From assembly GCA_031280565.1 (NCBI GenBank), contig JAITGN010000019.1, positions 1-38,437 of the forward strand: 38,437 nucleotides of DNA. The letters are read 5' to 3'. Shown here in pieces: positions 1 through 6,935 of the stretch (position 1 is its first letter; each line of letters starts with the position of its first letter). This DNA is from Accumulibacter sp. (GTDB lineage Bacteria; Pseudomonadota; Gammaproteobacteria; Burkholderiales; Rhodocyclaceae). The position numbers and the translations under genes were made by a program. The notes below the pieces were generated by a model. It saw only the letters and a list, made by a program, of their open reading frames with translations, ran no database searches and had not been told where the DNA came from.

Positions 1-1
1 C

Positions 2-79
2 ACGCTCGGCTACGCCTCGCCAGTGAAGTACCTGGAGGATTGGCTCAGTGCTCAGCATGATGAAAAATTGGTGGCATAA
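2..79 (+). mobile_element. 3' end of an IS3-family transposase (OrfB), partial
   Basis: Reading from base 2, the frame gives a 25-residue tail starting TLGYASPVKYLEDW and ending at TAA 77-79. The (HS)TLGY.SP...W pattern is the conserved extreme C-terminus of IS3-family OrfB integrases, just after the last acidic residue of the DDE domain. The rest of the element lies off the left edge, so completeness cannot be judged. A second frame just downstream (about 82-150, LEDEKQREAHLV) also looks protein-like and may be a frameshifted remnant. No terminal inverted repeat could be assigned. Confidence 0.6.
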
Positions 80-235
80 TGCCGCCAGGTTGGAAGACGA
101 AAAACAGAGGGAAGCTCACCTGGTGGCAGGCATGGATTGGAACATGTCGTAGAATTACATACGGGGCTTTGAGGGCAGCGCGAACGGCGTGGAGGGCGCG
201 AATCTGCCGGAACAGAATATGGAAAGGGAGTTCTG

Positions 236-952
236 ATGATGACAAAGAAGCAGCCTGTCGGCGATCCTGGCGATCCTTATTACGAAGGCGTGCCGGAATA
301 CATGACCGAGGTGTATGACTGGGCCTATGTCAATCCCGCGAGGGCGCGCCTGCTCGATAATAACTGGGTCGTCCGCGTTCTTTTGTTTTTCAACGATCAG
401 CGTTTGATGCGCGCTTACCTGAACGAGATTTCGGAAGGCATGCGGGTCTGGCAAGTCGCGCATGTCTATGGCGAGCTTGTTCAACGCGCCGCCCGCAAGG
501 CCGGTTCCCAGGGCGCGTTTCTCGTGACCGACATAACGCCCGTCCAGGTCGAGCACGCGCAACGCAAGCTCGCCGGAATGGATTGGGCGCGGGTCATCCG
601 CGCCGATGCGGGTGAGTATTCGCCGCCGGAAGGGGAAACATTCGATGTAATCTGCAGTTTTTTTCTGTTGCACGAGGTTCCGGAAGACAAAAAAGCGGCG
701 GTCGTCAATAACATGCTCAGTCACCTGGCCAAGGGGAAAAAGCTGGTTTTCGTCGATTATTACAATCCGAAAGCGTGGCAGCCGATCCGCTATATCCTCA
801 AAGTCGTTAATTACTACCTTGAGCCGTTTGCCGAGGCGATGTGGACGAAGGAAATCCGCGACTACGCTAACGAGCCTGAACGCTATGTCTGGCGGCAGGA
901 AACTTTTTTCGCTGGCGTTTACCAGTGCGTCGTCGTTACTCACAAGGAGTGA
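236..952 (+). CDS. rquA: RquA, rhodoquinone biosynthesis protein (SAM-dependent methyltransferase fold)
   Basis: The 238-residue product resembles RquA, the enzyme that converts ubiquinone to rhodoquinone by adding the ring amino group; it evolved from class I methyltransferases. Visible family signatures are YMTEVYDWAY at residues 22-31, an altered motif I VWQVAHVYGE at 71-80 in place of the usual glycine-rich DxGxGxG loop, an acidic post-I strand VTDITPVQ at 97-104, and HEVPEDKK at 146-153. The start is the first of two adjacent ATGs (236 and 239), with a GGGAG ribosome site just upstream. It lies about 155 bp after the IS3 tail and 39 bp before the protease gene. Rhodoquinone supports fumarate reduction, so the gene implies low-oxygen electron transfer. 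The gene is patchily distributed among proteobacteria and often regarded as transferred. The alternative, a generic methyltransferase, is less likely given the missing motif I. Confidence 0.85.
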   Translation: MMTKKQPVGDPGDPYYEGVPEYMTEVYDWAYVNPARARLLDNNWVVRVLLFFNDQRLMRAYLNEISEGMRVWQVAHVYGELVQRAARKAGSQGAFLVTDITPVQVEHAQRKLAGMDWARVIRADAGEYSPPEGETFDVICSFFLLHEVPEDKKAAVVNNMLSHLAKGKKLVFVDYYNPKAWQPIRYILKVVNYYLEPFAEAMWTKEIRDYANEPERYVWRQETFFAGVYQCVVVTHKE

Positions 953-991
953 AAAGAGACGCTGCCTGAAGTCGCCTGATTGGGGGGCATT

Positions 992-1633
992 ATGAAAATA
1001 AAGCGTTATGTGATTGGTTTTGCGTTCTTGTTGGGTATCGCGGCGGCCGCGCAGGGGACGGATGTCGGTCTGGCGGGGATTTTCCCCGGCAAGGCGTTGC
1101 TGACGATCAATGGCGGGGCGCCACGTACCGTCGCCATTGGCGCGACTATCGAAGGCGTCAAGCTCATTTCGATCGGCGGGGATACGGCGACTCTTGAGGT
1201 CGATGGCGCGAAACGAGTCATGCGCGTCGGACAGAACGTCGCCGCGCAGCGTTCGACCTCTTCGGCGCAGCGCGCGATTCTGACAGCGAATTCGGGCGGG
1301 CATTTCATCACGCTGGGTTCGATCAACGGTGGAATGGTGCGTTTTCTGGTCGATACGGGCGCTTCTCTGGTTTCCGTTGGTGCGTCCGACGCAAAACGTT
1401 TGGCGCTCGACACGCTTCGGGGAGAGAGAGGTTTTTCAAGCACGGCGAACGGTCTGGCGAGCGTTACGCGTGTCAAGCTGGATACGGTTCGCGTCGGCGG
1501 GATTACGCTGCACGGCGTCGATGGGCTGGTGCATGAAAACGATATGCCCTATGTGCTTCTCGGAATGAGCTTCCTGAATCGTATGGAAATGTCGCGCAGC
1601 GGCGATACGATGACGTTGAAGAAGCGTTTTTAG
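992..1633 (+). CDS. Periplasmic retropepsin-like aspartic protease (clan AA, TIGR02281-type)
   Basis: The 213-residue protein starts with a lysine-rich signal peptide (hydrophobic stretch about residues 6-20) and should be exported. The C-terminal half is a single-domain retroviral-type aspartic protease. The catalytic motif FLVDTGAS lies at 118-125 with Asp121, and a later hydrophobic VLLGMSFL segment is typical of the family. Such proteins act as homodimers because each chain supplies one Asp. The ATG at 992 is chosen over an in-frame TTG at 980 because a GGGGGG ribosome site sits at 982-987 and the ATG begins the signal peptide. Residues about 25-95 form a small beta-rich N-terminal region. 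The substrate is unknown. Confidence 0.8.
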   Translation: MKIKRYVIGFAFLLGIAAAAQGTDVGLAGIFPGKALLTINGGAPRTVAIGATIEGVKLISIGGDTATLEVDGAKRVMRVGQNVAAQRSTSSAQRAILTANSGGHFITLGSINGGMVRFLVDTGASLVSVGASDAKRLALDTLRGERGFSSTANGLASVTRVKLDTVRVGGITLHGVDGLVHENDMPYVLLGMSFLNRMEMSRSGDTMTLKKRF

Positions 1634-1642
1634 CCGGTTGGC

Positions 1643-2281
1643 GTGGAAACGGCCGAACTTGAGCGTTTGCGTTCCGTGCTTCTGTCCGTGCCGGATGGCG
1701 GGCGGGATGGCGAATGCGCTGTCCGGGAATATCTGCGCGAAAATCTCATACCCGCGTCGGTGATGTTCCCGATCGTCTTGCGCGACGACGCGCCGCAGGT
1801 TTTGTTGACGCGCCGCACCTGCCATTTGAGAGATCATCCAGGCCAGATATGTTTTCCGGGCGGACGCGCCGACCCGGAAGACGCTTCGCCCGCCCATACC
1901 GCGCTCCGCGAGGTATGGGAAGAAACCGGCATTTCTTCCGACCGGATCGAGGTTATCGGTTATCTGCCTGACCGCCGGACGGTGACGGGATTCAGGATAA
2001 CTCCGGTCGTCGCTTTCATCAGGCCGCCGTTCGAGCTTAACCCCGACGCCTTTGAGGTCGCCGATATTTTCGAAGCGCCGCTTGCTTTTCTTCTCGATGC
2101 GGCTAACCACCATGTGATACCCAGGCCAGGCAAAGAAAATCCACTCTTTTCGATTGCTTTTGGCAGCCGCCGTATCTGGGGCGCGACGGCGGGAATCATT
2201 CGCGCGCTTTCAGAAAGGCTCGCCGCTGCGCCCTCTCCCCCGGATACTCTCCCGCACGTGGACGAGGGGAGAGAGAATTAG
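1643..2281 (+). CDS. nudL: CoA pyrophosphatase, NudL-type Nudix hydrolase
   Basis: The 212-residue Nudix protein probably hydrolyses CoA or acyl-CoA to 3',5'-ADP and 4'-phosphopantetheine. The family-specific LLTRRTCHLRDHPGQICFPGG block lies at about residues 54-74 and runs into the Nudix box, which ends REVWEETGI at 89-97. The RE and EE residues are the Mg2+ ligands. The start is a GTG ten bases after the protease stop, and the preceding ribosome site is weak. Oddly, the last 17 or so codons lie inside a hairpin repeat (2231-2304), so the tail APSPPDTLPHVDEGREN is probably repeat-derived and not enzyme. The gene converges on the next one. Confidence 0.85.
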   Translation: METAELERLRSVLLSVPDGGRDGECAVREYLRENLIPASVMFPIVLRDDAPQVLLTRRTCHLRDHPGQICFPGGRADPEDASPAHTALREVWEETGISSDRIEVIGYLPDRRTVTGFRITPVVAFIRPPFELNPDAFEVADIFEAPLAFLLDAANHHVIPRPGKENPLFSIAFGSRRIWGATAGIIRALSERLAAAPSPPDTLPHVDEGREN

Positions 2282-2304
2282 TCCTCTCCCGCTTGCGGGA
2301 AAGG
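2231..2304. repeat. Double hairpin repeat between convergent genes
   Basis: Two palindromes lie side by side: CTCTCCCC (2233-2240) with GGGGAGAG (2266-2273), and CCCGC-TT-GCGGG inside 2283-2304. The CCTCTCCC...GGGAGAGG type is a common dispersed intergenic repeat in proteobacteria. It starts within the nudL coding region and ends before the minus-strand gene, so it could act as a bidirectional terminator, although no clear U tract is present. Confidence 0.6.
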
Positions 2305-2368
2305 AAACGGCGCGATTTCATCGCGTGTGAGGTTGGGCGGCCATTGGGACGAAAAACGCTCCAGACAA

Positions 2369-3580
2369 CTAATAGAGCAAAAAAGCTTCGCGCGTTCTCG
2401 TCCATTCCATTTCGTCCGCGCGGGCCAGGGCGTCGAGGTCGCCCGGCGTCGCAGACGGATCATCAACCCATTGGCGCAGCAACGGCCCGCCGTTGATCAA
2501 ATCGATGGCGAGCCGGTCATATTCATATTCGTAAGGGAGGTCGCGCCATAGGGAGTAATCGGGATAAAGCTGCCGCAATGCCTTGAAAAAGAGGCTTAGC
2601 AAACGCCACGGACGAAAATCCGGATGGCTGTAATGCCCGGCTTCGACGTGAATCTGGATGCCGCGGCATAGTTTTCCGGAATGCTTGTGAAATGTCGGCT
2701 CGAATCCGGTCTCGCGCAGACGGCAGCCTTTGAGCCAGTCCGGCGCGAGCGCGGCCATTTTGCCCAGCAACGCCCGCGGGTCTATATCCGGCGCGCCCAG
2801 GCATTCGAGCGGCCGCGTCGTCCCGCGCCCTTCCGAAAGCGTTGTTCCTTCGAGCATGACCGTTCCGGAATAACAACGCGCCATTGAGAGATTCGGGGCG
2901 TTCGGACTCGGATTGATCCAGGCGCGTTCGCCAGACGGCCAGCCATATCCGGGCGCGGCATCTGCCTTCCAGTTTCGCATCGGGACGACCGCGCATTCAA
3001 GATCAAGATCAAGATGATCAATGAACCAGCGCGCGAGTTCGCCCATTGTGAGACCATGCCGCATCGGAAGGGGGGCCGAGCCGACGAAGCTCTCCCAGCC
3101 TGTCTTGAGCAGCGGCCCTTCGACAGGGCGTCCAGCGGGATTCGGGCGGTCGAGTATCCAGACGGTTTTTTTGTATTCTTCCGCCGCTTCGAGCAGATAG
3201 CGCAATGTGGTAATGAAAGTATAGACGCGGCATCCCAGATCCTGAAGATCGATCAACAGGACGTCGAATGTTTTCATCATTTCGGGCGTTGGCCGCCGCA
3301 CTTTACCGTAGAGACTGAAGACCGGAATGGCATGGAGCGGGTCAAAAAAATCATCCGACTCGACCATGTTGTCCTGCTTGTCACCGCGCAATCCGTGCTG
3401 CGGGCCGAATGCCGCCGTTATGCGAATTCCGGGGAGCGCGGCCAGCGCGTCAAGCGCGTGCGTCATATCTGCCGTGACTGACGCGGGGTGGGCTGCGAGC
3501 GCGACGCGCTTTCCGGCAAGCGGCTTTCGCCATTCAGGCTCTTCGATAAGACGGTCGAGTCCGGACTGAAAAGCGGGCAT
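2369..3580 (-). CDS. DUF1343 / NamZ-like exo-beta-N-acetylmuramidase
   Basis: The 403-residue protein belongs to DUF1343 (PF07075). Its characterised member, NamZ of Bacillus subtilis, removes terminal MurNAc from peptidoglycan fragments. Recognisable conserved segments are GPQHGLRG (59-66), DLQDLGCRVYTF (111-122), DRPNP (144-148) and a PSPN motif near the middle. Length matches the family. No signal peptide is evident, so it probably works on cytoplasmic turnover products. The ATG at 3580 directly precedes conserved sequence. It lies 9 bp downstream of the DOMON-like gene, which suggests one minus-strand transcript. No other muropeptide-recycling gene is nearby, so the role comes from family membership only. 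Confidence 0.82.
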   Translation of the reverse strand: MPAFQSGLDRLIEEPEWRKPLAGKRVALAAHPASVTADMTHALDALAALPGIRITAAFGPQHGLRGDKQDNMVESDDFFDPLHAIPVFSLYGKVRRPTPEMMKTFDVLLIDLQDLGCRVYTFITTLRYLLEAAEEYKKTVWILDRPNPAGRPVEGPLLKTGWESFVGSAPLPMRHGLTMGELARWFIDHLDLDLECAVVPMRNWKADAAPGYGWPSGERAWINPSPNAPNLSMARCYSGTVMLEGTTLSEGRGTTRPLECLGAPDIDPRALLGKMAALAPDWLKGCRLRETGFEPTFHKHSGKLCRGIQIHVEAGHYSHPDFRPWRLLSLFFKALRQLYPDYSLWRDLPYEYEYDRLAIDLINGGPLLRQWVDDPSATPGDLDALARADEMEWTRTREAFLLY

Positions 3581-3589
3581 GAGGGACTT

Positions 3590-4189
3590 TCAGGATGTTC
3601 CAGAACGCTTCTGGCGGGAGGAGGCCGTCCGCGCCCGGTACGCGTTGTTCAATGCATGAATGAAGCCGCCGCGATCATGGAAATCAGGACGTTCGGCCCT
3701 GTGACGCAATGCCCAGCAAGTCAGCGAAGCGTCTTTCGCGTTTTCAATGACAGCCGAGAGTCCGATTTCCAGGGTTTCGGAAAAGAACAGCGCGTCAGCC
3801 AGGGAAACATACGCGGTGAGTTCCAGACGATTTGGCATGGCGCGGACGCGGATTCGGGGCGCTTTGGCCAGCTGGGCGATTTTGCCGTTTTCTCGATAGC
3901 CGGAAAAATCGTAAGCCGCCCAGTCGCCGGAGGGAGAAAAATTGAACTCGCGATAAGCGGCCTCGCGCGGCGCGGCAAGAAACGCTTCAAAACAGGTCTG
4001 TTCCCAAAGCCGTTCGGTGCGTCGCGGAGAAGCGCCAGAAACGGCCACTGGAACGCGAACTGTCCGTAGCGCGCCGCCCTCCAGAACATAGCTGAAAACC
4101 AGCGCTCCCGTTTTTTGGCAGGAAACGCCGGCTTTTATCGCGATGTCCACCGGGGCGGATGTGGCGGGATGACAGAGAAGCGTTTGCAT
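3590..4189 (-). CDS. DOMON-like domain protein, function unknown
   Basis: The 199-residue product matches the small uncharacterised family annotated as DOMON-like domain-containing protein in proteobacteria and cyanobacteria. Conserved features are LWEQTCFEAFL, the EFNFSPSGDWAAYDF block near the middle, a GLSAVIE strand, and a C-terminal WALRH...RPDFHDR segment. I place the start at the ATG at 4189. The frame stays open to 4315, but the extra 42 residues are low-complexity, do not resemble the family, and lie in promoter-like intergenic DNA. The ribosome site is weak. DOMON-type folds often bind haem or sugars, but no ligand residue can be assigned here. The short gap to the NamZ-like gene suggests co-transcription. 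Confidence 0.7.
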   Translation of the reverse strand: MQTLLCHPATSAPVDIAIKAGVSCQKTGALVFSYVLEGGALRTVRVPVAVSGASPRRTERLWEQTCFEAFLAAPREAAYREFNFSPSGDWAAYDFSGYRENGKIAQLAKAPRIRVRAMPNRLELTAYVSLADALFFSETLEIGLSAVIENAKDASLTCWALRHRAERPDFHDRGGFIHALNNAYRARTASSRQKRSGTS

Positions 4190-4412
4190 TGTCCAGACGA
4201 TGAATCGATATCCGGATTCTAAATGGGATGTTTTCAAAACGCCATGTCGGAGAACAAAACGCGGACTGCGCCGGAATCCGGAATTTGGAGTCCTGGATTC
4301 GGAATTTTTGTTCACGGGATTCGTTGCGTGGCGAAGGACATGTCATAATAAGAAAGGACTGAAGGCGTAATTGCCATTAATATCTGAATGTTAATTCCAA
4401 GGAAATTGTCAG

Positions 4413-6521
4413 ATGGCTTTTTTCGACGCGGCGAAAAAACTTTTTGCCCGAGAAGAGGGTGAACCCGATAACTCGAACGATACGATCATCAATGAAGACC
4501 GTCCTCCCGCCGGTGACAAGAGTGCCTCCCGGTCCCAGGCCGCTGGCGAGCGGCCGGTTCGTTTCCGGATGATTGTTCTGTTTTCGATAGCGATCGTTTC
4601 GGCGTTTTTCTTTCTGCTGGTGGTTTTCTGGTCTCTCCGAATATCGGAACAGAATGTCGATATGCGCGCCGTCTCCACCGAAATGCAGATGTTGTCGCAG
4701 CGTCTCGCTCGCGGCGTATCGCTGGCGGCGCAGGGCAATCCCGAGGGGTTTCCGCTGACACGGGAAGCGTATGTCCGGTTTGAAAACGATCTGGCGCGGC
4801 TCGAGGCAAAATCCGGCATCCTGAATGACGGCGCGCAGGATACGTTGAAGCGCCTCCGCGCGTTGTGGAACGGCACGTTCGCGCGCGGCGAAGCGGGCAA
4901 GCTGTCGCTCGAAACGGTTCTCGACCAGCAGGACAACATGGTTTCTTTAAACAGCCTGATCGGTCAGGCGAACGCAAAAGCGACGACGCTGGCGCAGTTG
5001 ACGCAGAATCTGGCGCGCGCTTCTGCGCCGCGTTTGCAGGAAAAGGACCAGGCGCGTCTTATCCAGATGCAATTGTTTCTCGCGCAGGTTTCGATTTCCG
5101 CCAATATTTTCCTGACGGGCAATCCGGGTGATCCCGAAGCGCTCGCGCCGCTTGCCGCCAGCCTTGAGCGTTTTATCGGCATGCGTCAATCGCTGCTCCG
5201 GAACGATTTCTCCGGCGACGCCGAGTTGACGCGCCTTTTGTCGGCCATCGCGGAAAATACGAAAGAATACGAGGATATCCGGAATATTCTGCAGAACAGC
5301 GGTGAAAATATAACCAACGCGCGTCTTGCGTGCCAGTTGGTATTGCGCGATTCGGAAAATCTGCTGCAGTTGATCGCGGAACTTTCGATGGCTTACGAAG
5401 AAAGCTCGACGACCTGGGCGGCGCTGATAGGCATCGTTTTGGCGGCTGTCACGCTCGTGTCGCTTTATCTGCTGGCGCTGGTTTTCAAACGCGATGAAAC
5501 GCGGCGCCGCGAAGCCTCGGAAGCGGAAAACCGCAAAAATCAGGAAGCCATTGAACATCTTCTGAATGACATGGAGCTTATCGCCGACGGCGATCTGACG
5601 GTGCGGGCAGTTGTTTCTCACGATCTGACCGGCTCAATCGCCGACGCGATCAACTACACGATCGAAGAGCTGAGAACCCTGATTACCGAAATCAATCGCG
5701 CGACCGAACACGTGACCCGCAGCGTCGCGCAGGCGCAATATATTTCGAATGAATTATTGATGGCGACGGATCAACAATCGAAGGAAATCGTGGAAACGAA
5801 CCAGACCGTCAACCGGATCGTGCAGTCGATACGCAGCGTTTCCGGTTCGGCAGCTGAATCGTCCAAAGTTGCCAGCGCGTCGCTGTCGGCGGCCAAACGG
5901 GGAATCAAGGCCGTCAATGACCAGATTCAGGGCATGAACGAAATCCGCGAGCAGATTCAGGACACAGCCAAGCGAATCAAGCGTCTGGGCGAATCGTCGC
6001 AGGAAATCGGTGAAATCGTTGAGCTTATCTCGGACATCACCGAACAGACCAATGTTCTTGCGCTGAACGCGGCGATTCAGGCCGCGGCGGGGGACGGCGC
6101 GGGACGGGGATTTTCGATTCTCGCGGAAGAGGTTCAGCGGCTGGCCGAGCATTCGGCGGAGGCGGCGCGGCAAATCGGAACGATCGTCAAGACGATCCAA
6201 ACGGATACATATGACGCTGTGGCGGCAATGGAATTGACCACGCAAGGCGTCGTCGAAGGGACAAAACTTTCGGACGCGGCGGGCGCGGCGCTTTTCGAGA
6301 TTGGCCGCGTTTCCGAGGAAATGGCGCGTTATGTCGGCTTGATCGCCGCCGAAACCGAGGAACAGACGAAGCTGGCGACACAGGTTAACGCGTCGATGCA
6401 CTCGATTTTCGGCGCGACGGACAAGACATCGCGCGGCACCAGGCTCTCCGCTGAAACGGTCGGCCAGCTCTCCGGCCTGGCGGCCGAGCTGAAGAGTTCG
6501 GTTTCCGGATTCAAGCTCTGA
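4413..6521 (+). CDS. pilJ: PilJ, type IV pilus methyl-accepting chemotaxis transducer
   Basis: The 702-residue inner-membrane transducer signals to the Pil-Chp system controlling twitching motility. Residues 1-50 are a hydrophilic cytoplasmic leader and TM1 spans about 53-73. A periplasmic region with two PilJ-type sensor repeats follows, the first with the EMQMLSQRLA signature at 90-99. TM2 spans about 335-357, then comes a HAMP-like linker and a long coiled-coil signalling domain with its tip at about 542-572 (DITEQTNVLALNAAIQ...GRGFSILAEEVQRLA). Length is close to known PilJ. A ribosome site AAGGA lies about 10 bases before the ATG. Unlike the usual pilGHIJ-chpA cluster, no pilG, pilI or cheA-like gene adjoins it, so this is an orphan locus. 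Confidence 0.88.
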   Translation: MAFFDAAKKLFAREEGEPDNSNDTIINEDRPPAGDKSASRSQAAGERPVRFRMIVLFSIAIVSAFFFLLVVFWSLRISEQNVDMRAVSTEMQMLSQRLARGVSLAAQGNPEGFPLTREAYVRFENDLARLEAKSGILNDGAQDTLKRLRALWNGTFARGEAGKLSLETVLDQQDNMVSLNSLIGQANAKATTLAQLTQNLARASAPRLQEKDQARLIQMQLFLAQVSISANIFLTGNPGDPEALAPLAASLERFIGMRQSLLRNDFSGDAELTRLLSAIAENTKEYEDIRNILQNSGENITNARLACQLVLRDSENLLQLIAELSMAYEESSTTWAALIGIVLAAVTLVSLYLLALVFKRDETRRREASEAENRKNQEAIEHLLNDMELIADGDLTVRAVVSHDLTGSIADAINYTIEELRTLITEINRATEHVTRSVAQAQYISNELLMATDQQSKEIVETNQTVNRIVQSIRSVSGSAAESSKVASASLSAAKRGIKAVNDQIQGMNEIREQIQDTAKRIKRLGESSQEIGEIVELISDITEQTNVLALNAAIQAAAGDGAGRGFSILAEEVQRLAEHSAEAARQIGTIVKTIQTDTYDAVAAMELTTQGVVEGTKLSDAAGAALFEIGRVSEEMARYVGLIAAETEEQTKLATQVNASMHSIFGATDKTSRGTRLSAETVGQLSGLAAELKSSVSGFKL

Positions 6522-6737
6522 CGTTTGCCTGAAGGCGCTGGATTTTCCGGGGCCTGTTCGCTTTGGCAAGCGGGATGTGAGGGACAGGATCAGCGCCTTC
6601 CGCGGCGGCTTCTCTTCCGCGTGCCGAAGAGCCGATGTGGACGAAAAAATCAATATGATGACCACTAAAAATGGCTTGATAGCGTAGTTTTATCGACTGT
6701 TTTAGATAAAAAACAGGAAAATACAAAAAATATACTA

Positions 6738-6850
6738 CGTTTTCAAACGGTTTTGATTTTTCTTCGACTGAAAAACAAGATAAGAAAATCGATAAACTCA
6801 CGCTTTCAAACGGCTTTATCGGATAGAGAAAGAAAAACCGCTAGAAACCG
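6738..6850 (+). repeat. AT-rich three-arm intergenic element, copy A
   Basis: This is the first of three related elements. Direct arm 1 is CGTTTTCAAACGGTTTT at 6738, direct arm 2 is CGCTTTCAAACGGCTTT at 6801 (63 bp on), and a diverged inverted arm AAAACCGCTAGAAACCG ends at 6850 (49 bp after arm 2). The upstream flank shares a TAAAAAACAGGA-like segment with copy C. It lies downstream of pilJ. The spacing is identical to copy C and within 1-2 bp of copy B, which argues for a real element and not chance AT richness. Confidence 0.65.
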
Positions 6851-6897
6851 ATGAGCGGTGAAATTTCTACAGCATCCGAGCGCGCCGCGAGGCGCGA

Positions 6898-6916
6898 CCC
6901 GCCGTTTTCAGGCGGG
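6898..6916 (-). terminator. Possible terminator hairpin for the PstS-like gene
   Basis: CCCGCC (6898-6903) and GGCGGG (6911-6916) form a 6-bp GC stem with a 7-base loop, about 20 bp past the minus-strand stop codon. There is no U tract, so this may only stabilise the 3' end. Confidence 0.35.
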
Positions 6917-6935
6917 CTGGCCCGTTCGAGGTGAG

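Larger units (their letters stand above)
6522..6935. other. Intergenic region between convergent pilJ and PstS-like gene
   Basis: This 414-bp region holds no credible gene. Bases 6522-6640 are GC-rich and featureless. Bases about 6650-6850 are strongly AT-rich and contain copy A of the three-copy element described separately. Bases 6880-6916 carry short GC palindromes that may end the minus-strand transcript. Confidence 0.6.

Noticed and set aside
155..1303. A 382-codon minus-strand frame over rquA and the protease gene
   Set aside because: It is rich in Arg and Asp in the way of an antisense shadow and crosses two supported plus-strand genes.
6738..6850. CRISPR array, suggested by regular 63-bp arm spacing
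   Set aside because: There are only two direct arms per locus, they are imperfect, an inverted arm follows, and no cas gene is present.
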